Shown piece after piece: positions 55,831 through 64,000 of a DNA stretch of 64,000 nucleotides. The stretch is taken from the NCBI RefSeq assembly GCF_007489275.1, contig NZ_VLNR01000020.1, forward strand, positions 1 through 64,000, in the 5' to 3' direction. A model generated the notes under the pieces. That model ran no database searches and had not been told where the DNA came from. It saw nothing but the letters and a program-made list of their open reading frames with translations. The translations under genes were made by a program, and so were the position numbers. The stretch's first letter is position 1, and each line of letters begins with the position of its first letter. Source of the DNA: Aquimarina algiphila. GTDB lineage: Bacteria > Bacteroidota > Bacteroidia > Flavobacteriales > Flavobacteriaceae.

Positions 55831-57084
55831 CTATTTATTTTGATGTAGTTGGAAAACTTTTTGAATCAGTTCTATGCTCTCATCTGCCGAAGTATGTTCG
55901 TTCTTGAGATGATTTGCAAAATGATTGGTGATTTTTTGAATAATTCGATTACTCACTATATCTGCATGTTCCTCATCAAAATCTGAATATTTCTTTCGCT
56001 GCAAATTAATCTCTGCTTCTTTTAATGTAATCAGTTTATTCTTTAGTGCTTTGATGGTAGGAGCAAATTTTCTAGTCTCTAACCAGCCATCAAATTCTGC
56101 TTTTATTTCCTCGATAATGCTTTCTGCTTGAGGGATGTGTTCTTTTCTTCTACGTAATGTCCTATCTGTCATTTTTGATAAATCATCCAGATGTACTAAT
56201 GTTACATTTGGTAATTCTGTTACATCAAGAGCTACATTGCGAGGGATTGATAAGTCAAGAATTAATAATGGCTTATCAGAATGAATTAACTGTTTAGATA
56301 TTGTAGGCTTTTGAGCTCCTGTTGCTACAATAAGAACGTCAGAATTCTTAATTTCTGACTGAATATTAGCATATTCTTTTACCAAAAGATTAAACTTACC
56401 TGCTATTTTCTCCGCTTTATCTTTGGTTCTGTTAATAAGAACGATATGCTCATTTTTGGTATGTTTAACCAAGTTTTCGCAAGTGTTTCTCCCTATTTTA
56501 CCCGTGCCAAAAAGCAATAAATTCTTATCAGATACATGAGGAACTCTAGCAAGAATATATTGTACTGCTGCAAAACTCACTGAGGTTGCACCACTAGAAA
56601 TTTCAGTTTCATTTTTAATACGTTTACTAGCCTGAATAACCGCATTGACCAAACGCTCCATGAAAGGATTCACCATATTCTCCTTTTTGGATTGTTTAAA
56701 ACCATTTTTTATTTGACTAATAATTTCAAAGTCACCAAGAATCTGGCTATCCAAGCCAGTTCCTACTTTAAAAAGGTGTGAAACGGCGGCAGTATTTTTA
56801 TGAACATATGCTACTTTCTCAAATTCTTCGACAGTACCATGTGTATGTTCACAAAGTAATTTAATTAACTGAAAAGGATGTTCTGCAAAACCATATAATT
56901 CTGTCCTATTGCAGGTAGAAATTACAACTAAAGAAGGAATTCCTTCATTTTTGGCTTGTCTAAGAATATTGTTTTTAGCCTCATCATTGATACTAAAGTT
57001 ACCCCTAACTTCGGCATCAGCTTTTTTATAACTGAGGCCAATTGCATAAAAATATTTTCCTATAGCTCGCATTTGGGGCTCCAT
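55831..57084 (-). CDS. hemA: Glutamyl-tRNA reductase
   Basis: A 417-residue NADPH enzyme that reduces glutamyl-tRNA to glutamate-1-semialdehyde, the first committed step of C5 haem synthesis. Catalytic Cys58 lies in VVISTCNRTELYGF (53-66). GLDSQILGDFEIISQ, ETEISSGATSVSFAAVQ and the nucleotide site LFGTGKIGRNTCENL follow, then the helical dimerisation tail. The start could also be Met5, since the first residues MEPQMR are not conserved. It is the first gene of the minus-strand haem group and is divergent from an AraC-type regulator. Confidence 0.96.
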   Translation of the reverse strand: MEPQMRAIGKYFYAIGLSYKKADAEVRGNFSINDEAKNNILRQAKNEGIPSLVVISTCNRTELYGFAEHPFQLIKLLCEHTHGTVEEFEKVAYVHKNTAAVSHLFKVGTGLDSQILGDFEIISQIKNGFKQSKKENMVNPFMERLVNAVIQASKRIKNETEISSGATSVSFAAVQYILARVPHVSDKNLLLFGTGKIGRNTCENLVKHTKNEHIVLINRTKDKAEKIAGKFNLLVKEYANIQSEIKNSDVLIVATGAQKPTISKQLIHSDKPLLILDLSIPRNVALDVTELPNVTLVHLDDLSKMTDRTLRRRKEHIPQAESIIEEIKAEFDGWLETRKFAPTIKALKNKLITLKEAEINLQRKKYSDFDEEHADIVSNRIIQKITNHFANHLKNEHTSADESIELIQKVFQLHQNK

Positions 57085-57289
57085 GTAAATCCTATTCCTT
57101 AATTTATTGAGAACAAAACTAATTTACAAATGCATTATAAAGTAACGCTAGAAGAACAATAAGTAACGGAAAATGGTATTTTTGACATTTTTTATATCAA
57201 AAACTCCCGAAAACCCTTATTTTTGTTATGATTAGGTAAAACTCATAGCGATAGTTTAGATTAATTCTAAATTAAAAAAATTAGTAATT
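57085..57289. promoter_or_regulatory. Divergent hemA / AraC-type promoter region
   Basis: This 205-base gap should hold both promoters. On the minus strand TAGTTTTG (57114-57121) matches the TAnnTTTG -7 element of Bacteroidota, about 30 bases before the hemA start. No good TTG -33 partner was found at the usual spacing. On the + strand TATTTTTG (57219-57226 region) also matches, about 65 bases before the regulator's ATG. Both are weak single-element matches in AT-rich DNA. Confidence 0.35.
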
Positions 57290-58180
57290 ATGGAAATTGA
57301 ATTGAAAAATAACGCTCCAGGGATTTTGGAAGAAACTCAGATTGAAGATGGTTTTCATATTCTAAAATTTCAGAACGAAACCAATGATGATCAGTGTGTT
57401 ATAAGAGAAATCAACAGTAGTTATATTCAATTTCATTTCTGTGTAAAAGGGGCTGTAAAATTTAATTTTAACAATGGTAGTTATGCCATCAGTTTAACTG
57501 AAGAGAATTCACTTTTACTTTACAATCCTCAACGCGATTTACCAATGAATCTCGAAATGGAAAATGATTCCTGGTTAATTACAGTTCTTATTTCTATAAA
57601 AAAGTTTCACTCTTTATTTTCCAGAGAAGCAGACTATATTCCGTTTCTTGGAGAAGGTAATCGCGATAAAAAATATTATACCGATGCAATAATTTCTCCT
57701 GCGATGGCTGTAGTTTTAAATCAAATCATGAATTATAGCCTACATAAATCTATTAAACTATTATATTTTAAAGGAAAAGCTTACGAATTACTAAGTCTTT
57801 ACTTTAACAGGCCAGAAAATGCAGATATAGAACAGTGTCCTTTCTTAGTAGATGAAGAAAATGTATTAAAGATTCGAAAAGCCAAAGAGATCATTATCGC
57901 TCGTATGGCAGAACCCCCTACATTACAAGAATTATCCAACGAAATTGGACTTTCATTAAAAAAACTTAAAGATGGTTTCAAACAAATCTATGGCGAACCA
58001 GTATATACATTCTTATTTGACTACAAAATGGAAGTCGCCAGACAACTATTAGCTTCAGGAAGTCATAATGTAAATGAAGTTGGACTAAAAGTAGGCTACA
58101 GTACGGCAAGTCATTTCATTGCCGCGTTTAAGAAGAAATTCGGCACTACTCCAAAAAAATATGTAATGAGCCTAAACTAA
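57290..58180 (+). CDS. AraC/XylS-family transcription regulator
   Basis: 296 residues. The N-terminal half (about 1-160) has a cupin-like beta pattern (FHFCVKGAVKFNFNNGSYAI) without metal-type His clusters. The C-terminal 100 residues are an AraC-type double helix-turn-helix: TLQELSNEIGLSLKKLKDGFKQIYGEPVY, then NVNEVGLKVGYSTASHFIAAFKKKFGTTPKKY. The design resembles PchR-like regulators of iron or siderophore genes. Being divergent from hemA, it may control haem synthesis in response to iron or haem; this is inference from position. Confidence 0.9.
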   Translation: MEIELKNNAPGILEETQIEDGFHILKFQNETNDDQCVIREINSSYIQFHFCVKGAVKFNFNNGSYAISLTEENSLLLYNPQRDLPMNLEMENDSWLITVLISIKKFHSLFSREADYIPFLGEGNRDKKYYTDAIISPAMAVVLNQIMNYSLHKSIKLLYFKGKAYELLSLYFNRPENADIEQCPFLVDEENVLKIRKAKEIIIARMAEPPTLQELSNEIGLSLKKLKDGFKQIYGEPVYTFLFDYKMEVARQLLASGSHNVNEVGLKVGYSTASHFIAAFKKKFGTTPKKYVMSLN

Positions 58181-58202
58181 TATTTTCATTACTAATTAGA
58201 TA

Positions 58203-58370
58203 TTACTCTTTAGGAATCCCAACACCTTTTTGTAAGGATACTATAGAATCATACATCCCCTGATCATCATCAGAGGCATCAGCCAAAACCGATACAAAAT
58301 CAAATTGTTCTAGAAGTTCCAAAACAAAAGATAATTTCTCTTTTTCGACATCCACAATTATTCGTTTCAT
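58203..58370 (-). CDS. Small acidic hypothetical protein (55 aa)
   Basis: An ATG-started frame of 55 residues, reading MKRIIVDVEKEKLSFVLELL and ending QKGVGIPKE, with an acidic middle (ADASDDDQGMYD). It has no signal. The opening beta strand (KRIIVDV) followed by a helix (KLSFVLELLEQF) resembles the small antitoxin-like or DUF2683-type proteins of Bacteroidota, but I cannot name the family. No toxin gene lies next to it. It converges on the AraC gene with 22 bases between stops. Confidence 0.6.
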   Translation of the reverse strand: MKRIIVDVEKEKLSFVLELLEQFDFVSVLADASDDDQGMYDSIVSLQKGVGIPKE

Positions 58371-58603
58371 GTGTTTTTTTTATTTTGTTTGTTAACCATC
58401 ACATGGAAACTTTAACAATTAAAATAAACATTTAGTACACAACACTAGATATTATTTTAATTGAGTCGGTTTCATCTTTGCTTTTTAATCATTTAAAAAT
58501 ACTAAAAATAAAATTACTCGACTTTCAGTTTGTTACAATTTAACGTAATTATAAATTCTTCATACGTATCTTTACATTAATCTATTAAATTTCAAAGCTC
58601 TAT

Positions 58604-59161
58604 ATGCCTTCTTCTCCTAATTTAAAAGAAATCCTACAAGAGTTTTATACGGATAACAATTTTGGTGAAGATGGTAATGCCTACAATAAAATTGCATGGT
58701 TCGACTTCAAAGTGATAAAAATACCTCTTCCAAATCCAAAAGGAAGACAAGAAATACTCTATATACATGATCTTCATCATTTACTACATAATAAATCTAC
58801 AAAATGGAGTGACGAAGTGTTTATAACTGGATGGGAAATCTCTACTGGATTAGGAACTCATTATATGGCTTGGGTATTTTCTTTTACAGCTTTTTTTATT
58901 GGAGTATTCACGTATCCAAAACAATTATTCCTTGGATTTAGTAAAGGTGCTAGTACAAAAGGAATTATTAGCCTCAACCTCAGCAAAAAAGATCTTCTTT
59001 CTTTATCTCTGGAAGAACTAAAATCTAAAACCCTAATTGACATTCATCATAATACAAAACCTTCTTTTTCATTAGTACTTAGGTTCTCTATATTTGTATT
59101 GATAAGTCTTATCATCTTTTTATTACCAATCCTCCTAATAGTTCGTATTTTTGTTTTCTGA
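58604..59161 (+). CDS. COQ4-like membrane-associated protein
   Basis: 185 residues. The segment ILYIHDLHHLLHNKSTKWSDE contains HDLHH followed by exactly 11 residues and Glu. That is the HDxxH-x11-E metal motif of the COQ4 family, which acts in ubiquinone synthesis in eukaryotes. The following GWEISTGLGTH and a hydrophobic helix (about 84-108) fit a COQ4-like fold, and a C-terminal TM lies at about 160-184. Flavobacteriia use menaquinone, so a role in ubiquinone synthesis is unlikely; substrate unknown. It lies 12 bases before hemH in the same direction, so a link to porphyrin or another lipid-like ligand is possible. The motif is seen directly; the family call is from memory. Confidence 0.65.
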   Translation: MPSSPNLKEILQEFYTDNNFGEDGNAYNKIAWFDFKVIKIPLPNPKGRQEILYIHDLHHLLHNKSTKWSDEVFITGWEISTGLGTHYMAWVFSFTAFFIGVFTYPKQLFLGFSKGASTKGIISLNLSKKDLLSLSLEELKSKTLIDIHHNTKPSFSLVLRFSIFVLISLIIFLLPILLIVRIFVF

Positions 59162-59173
59162 AAAAGAAATACT

Positions 59174-60211
59174 ATGAGTAAAGGAGTTCTCCTCGTTAAT
59201 CTTGGGTCACCAGACAGTACTGACCCAAAAGATGTGAAAAAATACCTTGGTGAGTTTTTAATGGACCCCAGAGTAATTGATGTTCCTCTTTGGGCACGAA
59301 CCTTACTGGTAAAAGGAATAATTCTAAATACCAGACCAAAAAAATCTGCCGCAGCATATAAAAAAATATGGTGGAAAGAAGGTTCTCCTCTTATCGTATT
59401 ATCTGAAAGATTGCAAAAAAAAGTCGCCGATCGCACGTCTGTCCCGATAGGTTTGGCTATGCGTTATGGAGCAATGAGTATCAAAAAAGGATTGCAAGAA
59501 TTGCATGATAAAGGTGTTAATGAAGTTATGATAGTACCTTTATACCCTCAGTTTGCAATGGCTACCACTGAGACTATTCTGGTACTGGCAGAAGAGTTAC
59601 GGGCAGAGCATTTCCCCAATATGAAAATTACGGATGTTCCTGCTTTTTATAACAAACCTGAGTATATCGAAGTCCTTTCTGGCAGCATTAAAGAACATCT
59701 AGAAGGTATTGAATATGAACATCTTTTATTTAGCTATCACGGAGTACCCGAAAGGCATATAAGAAAGAGTGATATTAGTAATGGGAACTGTAAAATGGAT
59801 GGAAAATGTTGCTTTAAAAAAGGATCAAAGCAACACGAGTTCTGTTATCGTCATCAATGTGAGATGACAACGGTGCAAGTAGCTAAAAAACTAGGACTTA
59901 AAAACGGAACTTATTCTACTTCATTTCAATCTCGTTTAGGTTTTGATCCATGGTTAAAACCTTATACCGATCGTACCATCGAACGAATGGGAAAAGAAGG
60001 TATTAAAAAAATGGCTATTGTAACTCCTGCTTTTGTTTCAGACTGCTTAGAAACATTAGAAGAAATTGCGATGGAAGGAGAAGAAATATTTCACGAAGTT
60101 GGAGGTAAAGAATTTACTACTATTCCTTGTCTTAATGATCGGGATGATTGGGCAGAAGTTGTAGCTAACTGGATTAATGAGTGGGTTTCAGTAAAAACCC
60201 AACTTGTATAA
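59174..60211 (+). CDS. hemH: Ferrochelatase with Cys-rich insert
   Basis: A 345-residue enzyme that inserts Fe2+ into the porphyrin. Conserved parts are LLVNLGSPDST (6-16), GSPLIVLSERL, AMRYGAMSI, PLYPQFAMATTET, FSYHGVPERH (His189 is the metal-site His), STSFQSRLGFDPWLKPYT and VTPAFVSDCLETLEEI. Between His189 and Thr232 there is an insert with five Cys (206, 212, 213, 224, 229). Some bacterial ferrochelatases hold a [2Fe-2S] cluster on internal Cys; this set could do so, but I have not shown the spacing matches. It ends overlapping the MATE gene by one base (TAATG). Confidence 0.94.
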   Translation: MSKGVLLVNLGSPDSTDPKDVKKYLGEFLMDPRVIDVPLWARTLLVKGIILNTRPKKSAAAYKKIWWKEGSPLIVLSERLQKKVADRTSVPIGLAMRYGAMSIKKGLQELHDKGVNEVMIVPLYPQFAMATTETILVLAEELRAEHFPNMKITDVPAFYNKPEYIEVLSGSIKEHLEGIEYEHLLFSYHGVPERHIRKSDISNGNCKMDGKCCFKKGSKQHEFCYRHQCEMTTVQVAKKLGLKNGTYSTSFQSRLGFDPWLKPYTDRTIERMGKEGIKKMAIVTPAFVSDCLETLEEIAMEGEEIFHEVGGKEFTTIPCLNDRDDWAEVVANWINEWVSVKTQLV

Positions 60212-61602
60212 TGGCAAAAGTCTCCTCTGAAGCCCTAGGAAATGAACCTATTGGAAAATTGCTTATCAAACAAGCTGTTCCTGCTTCTATTGGAATATTA
60301 GTAATGTCTCTTAATATTCTTATCGATTCTATTTTTGTAGGGAATTGGATAGGCTCTATTGCATTTGCTTCTATCAATGTTGTACTCCCTGTATCTTTTT
60401 TTATCGGAGCAATAGGTATGTCTATTGGCGTAGGAGGTTCTAGTATTATTTCACGTGCTTTAGGAGCAGACACTAAAGAAAAAGCTTTAAGAACCTTCGG
60501 AAATCAGATTTCTCTGGGATTTCTATTTATGGTTTCCCTAGTAGTTCTGGGACTCATCTTTGTTGACGACATTATTCCAAGATTTGGAGGGAAAGGTGAT
60601 ATTTTTGAACCTGCAAAGATTTATTATACCATTCTTTTATATGGAGTTCCTATTCTTGGATTTGCAATGATGGGTAATACTGTGATCAGAGCAGAAGGCA
60701 AACCAAAATTTGCGATGACTGCAATGATTATCCCCACGATCAGTAATTTACTTCTAGATTATATTCTTATTAAAGTATTAGATATGGGAATGCATGGAGC
60801 AGCTTGGGCAACCACAGGTTCGTACTTAGCATGTTTCTTATACATTTTTTGGTTTTTTTCTTCAAAAAACTCCGAGCTTAAGATTAGTTTTCGTCACCTT
60901 AGGTTACAAAAGGATATTGTTTCTGAAATTGCCAAACTAGGAGGAGTAACGCTCTCTAGACAAGCTGTAGTAAGTGTCACCTATTTATTGATGAATAATA
61001 TCCTTTTTGATATAGGACAAGAAGGTTTAGTAGCCGTATATGCTATCATTGGGAGAATGCTTATGTTTGCTTTATTCCCTGTTTTTGGAGTTACCCAAGG
61101 GTTTTTACCTATCGCAGGGTATAATTATGGTGCTCAACAATACCAGCGTGTACGTGAAACTATAAATACTGCAATTACTTATGCAGCAATTGTAGCAACA
61201 TTAGTTTTTATTGGGTTAATGATCTTTCCATCAGAAATTACTTCTTTATTTTTGAGTAACGATCCTAATTTAGCCCCTAAAGAACTTGCATTAAATCGGT
61301 TTGTTTTATCTCATACTTCAACGCCTATGCGGTGGGTTTTTGCAGCTACCCCAATTATAGCCCTTCAGCTTATCGGTGCTGCTTATTTTCAGGCAGCGGG
61401 AAAAGCAATTCCGGCTTTACTACTTACACTATCCAGGCAAGGATTCTTTTTTGTCCCTTTGATTCTTATACTTCCAAAATTTTATGGGGAGTTCGGAGTT
61501 TGGATCTCCTTCCCCATTGCAGATATACTATCCACAATTGTTACCGGGTATTTTTTAAACCGAGAAATACGAACAAAGCTTTCAGTTACAAAAACTACCT
61601 GA
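60211..61602 (+). CDS. MATE-family multidrug efflux transporter
   Basis: From the ATG at 60211, which overlaps the hemH stop codon, the protein has 463 residues. I prefer this start over 60181, which would overlap hemH by 31 bases. It has twelve hydrophobic segments and MATE features: NEPIGKLLIKQAVPASIGIL at the start, GGSSIISRALGA, GNTVIRAEGKPKFAM and FGVTQGFLPIAGYNYGA in the second half. MATE proteins export cationic compounds using Na+ or H+. The coupling to hemH suggests co-expression; whether a porphyrin is exported cannot be told. Confidence 0.92.
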   Translation: MAKVSSEALGNEPIGKLLIKQAVPASIGILVMSLNILIDSIFVGNWIGSIAFASINVVLPVSFFIGAIGMSIGVGGSSIISRALGADTKEKALRTFGNQISLGFLFMVSLVVLGLIFVDDIIPRFGGKGDIFEPAKIYYTILLYGVPILGFAMMGNTVIRAEGKPKFAMTAMIIPTISNLLLDYILIKVLDMGMHGAAWATTGSYLACFLYIFWFFSSKNSELKISFRHLRLQKDIVSEIAKLGGVTLSRQAVVSVTYLLMNNILFDIGQEGLVAVYAIIGRMLMFALFPVFGVTQGFLPIAGYNYGAQQYQRVRETINTAITYAAIVATLVFIGLMIFPSEITSLFLSNDPNLAPKELALNRFVLSHTSTPMRWVFAATPIIALQLIGAAYFQAAGKAIPALLLTLSRQGFFFVPLILILPKFYGEFGVWISFPIADILSTIVTGYFLNREIRTKLSVTKTT

Positions 61603-62095
61603 TTTCTATCTGCATTTTATTCAACCCTTTGTCAATTAAATAGTCATAAAATTCATTTTGAGCTCCAACTTTGGCATGATGCAACAAAGTAAAACCATGA
61701 GGTCCTTTAGCAAAAATCAAATCTGGATACATTTCCAAAATCGGCTTTACCAATTCTATCTTGCCAAGCATTGTTAACACAAAAAGGTTAACCCTGGCTC
61801 CTTGAGAGATTAAATATTCTGCAACCTCTTTATTACCTACATGACCAGCTCCTTCAATAGCTTCTTCAAAATCTCCATTTCCCCAATCATAGCGACTATA
61901 TATTAAATTGGGTTGTTCTGCCAACATTTCTTTTACCTTTTTAATATCCCCGTGACCTGCCGACACAAATTCTTTTACCAATTTAACATCGACTGGATCT
62001 GGATTTTGTATAGATTCTGAGTAGATTAAATGTGGAGTTGCAGTTGCCAAAGCAATCCCTCCCAATGAGTTTCTAATAAATGTTTTTCTGTCCAT
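61595..62095 (-). CDS. Exported ankyrin-repeat protein
   Basis: 166 residues. The N-terminus (MDRKTFIRNSLGGIALATAT) resembles a Tat-type or Sec signal, but it has RK rather than a twin Arg. The mature part has three to four ankyrin-like repeats (SAGHGDIKKVKEMLAEQPNL, GAGHVGNKEVAEYLISQGAR, TMLGKIELVKPILEMYPDL and HGFTLLHHAKVG). It is a binding protein without enzymatic residues. Its stop overlaps the MATE stop by 8 bases in a convergent arrangement. It follows the NUDIX-like gene by 12 bases in the same direction, so the two are likely co-expressed. Confidence 0.8.
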   Translation of the reverse strand: MDRKTFIRNSLGGIALATATPHLIYSESIQNPDPVDVKLVKEFVSAGHGDIKKVKEMLAEQPNLIYSRYDWGNGDFEEAIEGAGHVGNKEVAEYLISQGARVNLFVLTMLGKIELVKPILEMYPDLIFAKGPHGFTLLHHAKVGAQNEFYDYLIDKGLNKMQIEIR

Positions 62096-62107
62096 CTGGT
62101 TTTTGTT

Positions 62108-63046
62108 TTAGTTCGTTTTTGTTGCAGCTTTACTAATAATCTTCCACTCTCCTTCAATTTTTTTTAGCAAAAAAATATCCACATATCGTATGTCTTTTCC
62201 TTCAGCCTTAATTTCGGCTTTTGCCATCGCAATATCATTTTCTTGATCTATAGATAATATTTTTCCAATTCGTCCATTAAATTTGCCTTCTTCTTTCTTT
62301 TCAAACCAAGATGCATACTCTTGTATAGGTACGATCCATAGTTTTTTGTCTTTATGCGTGAGGAACAAATTTGCTTCTGCATAAAAAGCCTCTTTAATAG
62401 ATTCTGTTTTATTATATGAAGTCCCTTCAAGATACGCATTGATTGTAGTTCTAATTTGATCTTCTTCATTGATTTCAAAAGAAGTTTTACCCAAAGGATA
62501 TATTGGTTCTAAAACCTTACGATCTCTCACGACACCATTAGCGTCCTGATAAAGTAAGTATGAGCCTCCCCATAACATTTCTGGAAATTTAAATATTTGA
62601 GTAGTCATTTCAGAAAAAGATCTTACGGATACTCCTGTTTTAGGATTAGATATCTTTTCTATAGCCTCTGAAATAGAAAACCACTCTGCTTGCTTCATAT
62701 CTGATGGTGTTTTCAATATACCTCCATTCATCTTTGCAGAATAATGACTACGATATGATACTTCATTCTTAAATTCATATTTATATGTAAAAAGTCCCTT
62801 TAGTTGATGTTCTGATATTTTTAATCCAAATTTGGAAGCTAAACTATCAAGTGATTCTTTAATAGATTGTCTTGTATTATTCCTTATCCCTGGTGTAGAC
62901 CACCCATATTCATTATTTTGTAATAAGACTTCATTGTTTTCATTAAAAATCAATAGACGTTGAACAGTATAATTGTCAATTTTATTTTTTTCTTGTGCTA
63001 AGGAAACCTGCACAATTAATAGTAATATAAAAGCTATTTTTTTCAT
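62108..63046 (-). CDS. Exported protein: degenerate NUDIX domain plus NTF2/lumazine-binding-like domain
   Basis: 312 residues with a signal peptide (MKKIAFILLLIVQVSLAQ). Residues 25-160 have a NUDIX fold pattern (VQRLLIFNENNEVLLQNN, then GWSTPGI). In the NUDIX box the position sequence is G53-x5-R-x7-DSLASKFGL instead of G-x5-E-x7-REUxEExGU, so all catalytic Glu are lost. Residues 195-312 resemble the NTF2-like or lumazine-binding family (INAYLEGTSYNKTESIKEAF and IEGEWKIISKAATKTN). A secreted, catalytically dead NUDIX joined to a binding domain suggests a ligand-binding role in the periplasm. It lies between the ankyrin and sugar dehydrogenase genes, all in one direction. Confidence 0.7.
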   Translation of the reverse strand: MKKIAFILLLIVQVSLAQEKNKIDNYTVQRLLIFNENNEVLLQNNEYGWSTPGIRNNTRQSIKESLDSLASKFGLKISEHQLKGLFTYKYEFKNEVSYRSHYSAKMNGGILKTPSDMKQAEWFSISEAIEKISNPKTGVSVRSFSEMTTQIFKFPEMLWGGSYLLYQDANGVVRDRKVLEPIYPLGKTSFEINEEDQIRTTINAYLEGTSYNKTESIKEAFYAEANLFLTHKDKKLWIVPIQEYASWFEKKEEGKFNGRIGKILSIDQENDIAMAKAEIKAEGKDIRYVDIFLLKKIEGEWKIISKAATKTN

Positions 63047-63082
63047 TTCTAAATTTTAGTTACACACAAATTTGATTGGAAA

Positions 63083-64000
63083 TCATTCATGAATAGTGAC
63101 ACTATTCTTTATCCGTACTATCTTACCTTGATCTTCATCGGTCAACATATAGAGTTTTCCATTTGGGCTTTGCGCTATTTTTCTTGAGCGCACTCTATCA
63201 TCAACAAATAATTCTTCTGCACTTTTTATACTTTTATTTTCTATTCTAAATCGCCAAAGGCTACCTCCAGATAGTCCTGGAACCAATAAATCATTTTTCC
63301 ATTCTGGAAATTCATCTCCCGTATAAAACATAAGTCCGGTTGGAGCCACGGTATGTTTCCAGTACCAAACAGGATCTGTAAAGGACACTCCTTCAAGTCT
63401 GGGAGGAACATAATCCCGACTTCGATAACCACCAGTAGTAATGATTGGCCATCCATAATTTGCTCCCGGAGTTAACAAGTTGATTTCGTCGCCCTGACGA
63501 GTACCATGTTCGCTAAACCAAATATTTCCAGTTTCTGGTTGTACTGTTATTCCTTGTGCTGCTCTAATTCCCGCTGCATAAATACCCGGAATAGCTGTTG
63601 CACCAAAATCTGGATTATCTTTTGGGATACTTCCATCAGAATTTATTCTATAGATTTTACCTCGTTTGTCTGTTACATCCTGAGCAATTGGTATTTTGGG
63701 TTCATCAATTTCTTTAAACAATCGCTCTCCCATTGTAATGTATAGCTTATGATCAGAACCAAATGTCATTCCTCCTCCGTAGTGAAAATATTCTCTTGTA
63801 AAAGGTCCAGCTTCTAGTAAGGTTTTAATATTGATTAAAGAGTCATTCTCCAGTACAGCACGAACCACTTTGGTAGCACTTCCTTTGCCTTTTTGTTTGG
63901 CTGCATAAGAAAGGTAAATATGTTTGTTACTATTGAAATCTGGATCTAATACCACTTCAAAAATACCCGAATTATCTCCTCTGTACACTACTCTTAGACT
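63083..64000 (-). CDS. PQQ-dependent sugar dehydrogenase-like protein (5' truncated by window)
   Basis: The frame is open to the right edge of the window (SLRVVYRGDNSG reads in from the edge), so the N-terminus with its signal is missing. The visible 305 residues match the beta-propeller of the soluble glucose/sorbosone dehydrogenase family. They show IFEVVLDPDFNSNKHIYLSYA, GGGMTFGSDHKLYITMGE, KRGKIYRINSDGSIPKDNP, AGIRAAQGITVQPETG, WFSEHGTRQGDEINLLTPGANYGWP and APTGLMFYTGDEFPEWKNDLLVPGL. These enzymes oxidise sugars in the periplasm with PQQ and Ca2+. The usual GxRNxQG segment reads GIRAAQG here, so cofactor contacts may differ. Confidence 0.85.
   Translation of the reverse strand, partial: SLRVVYRGDNSGIFEVVLDPDFNSNKHIYLSYAAKQKGKGSATKVVRAVLENDSLINIKTLLEAGPFTREYFHYGGGMTFGSDHKLYITMGERLFKEIDEPKIPIAQDVTDKRGKIYRINSDGSIPKDNPDFGATAIPGIYAAGIRAAQGITVQPETGNIWFSEHGTRQGDEINLLTPGANYGWPIITTGGYRSRDYVPPRLEGVSFTDPVWYWKHTVAPTGLMFYTGDEFPEWKNDLLVPGLSGGSLWRFRIENKSIKSAEELFVDDRVRSRKIAQSPNGKLYMLTDEDQGKIVRIKNSVTIHE

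Noticed and set aside
59047-59436. Minus-strand frame of 129 codons opposite the COQ4-like and hemH genes
   Set aside because: It overlaps two well-supported genes and shows no family features.
61332-61643. + strand frame of 103 codons within the end of the MATE gene
   Set aside because: It is an out-of-frame shadow of the MATE coding sequence.

Overview
The window looks like chromosomal DNA of a Flavobacteriia member (Bacteroidota), possibly close to Aquimarina; the genus is inference. The DNA is AT-rich. Genes lack Shine-Dalgarno sites and mostly start after an A-rich stretch. Several families are typical of the phylum: carboxypeptidase-regulatory-like exported proteins, head-GIN proteins, DUF6973 and NtrC/NtrB-type pairs beside MacB-type exporters.

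Layout. (1) 1-564: right end of an IS982-like element inserted into an exported TPR-like gene, which it cuts. (2) 782-2478: one exported protein on the + strand, then a repeat-rich convergent gap. (3) 2479-46615, minus strand: one very large export locus. In transcription order it holds a TolC-type outer membrane protein, a HlyD/MacA-type adaptor, a MacB/LolD-type ATPase, a head-GIN adhesin-like protein, sixteen consecutive FtsX/MacB-type permeases of about 785-835 residues, and a second, more diverged ATPase. Each permease carries two FtsX coupling motifs and two periplasmic domains, so each looks like a fused dimer of MacB membrane halves. Three of the sixteen are interrupted: one by an in-frame TAA, one at a G9 tract, one at a T8 tract. 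(4) 46825-49550, divergent: an NtrC-like sigma-54 activator and its histidine kinase, which probably control the export locus. (5) 49560-50704: two small lipoproteins with a strong terminator between them. (6) 50785-57084: haem genes hemA-hemC-hemD-hemE-(DUF6973)-(EI24)-hemF, divergent from an AraC-type regulator at 57290. (7) 58604-61602: a COQ4-like protein, ferrochelatase hemH with an unusual Cys-rich insert, and a MATE transporter. (8) 61595-64000, minus strand: an ankyrin protein, an exported degenerate NUDIX/NTF2-like protein, and the C-terminal part of a PQQ-type sugar dehydrogenase that runs off the window.

How it fits together. The export locus supplies one outer-membrane exit, one adaptor and two ATPases, but sixteen alternative permeases. 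It could be a combinatorial or diversifying export machine in which permeases with different periplasmic domains share common parts; that is inference. Related permeases sit next to each other, and spacers and start regions are nearly identical between some copies, which points to growth by tandem duplication. The haem genes cover glutamyl-tRNA to uroporphyrinogen and on to coproporphyrinogen oxidation and iron insertion. hemB, hemL and a protoporphyrinogen oxidase are not in the window. No tRNA, rRNA or CRISPR array was seen. No gene-free stretch exceeds 300 bases.
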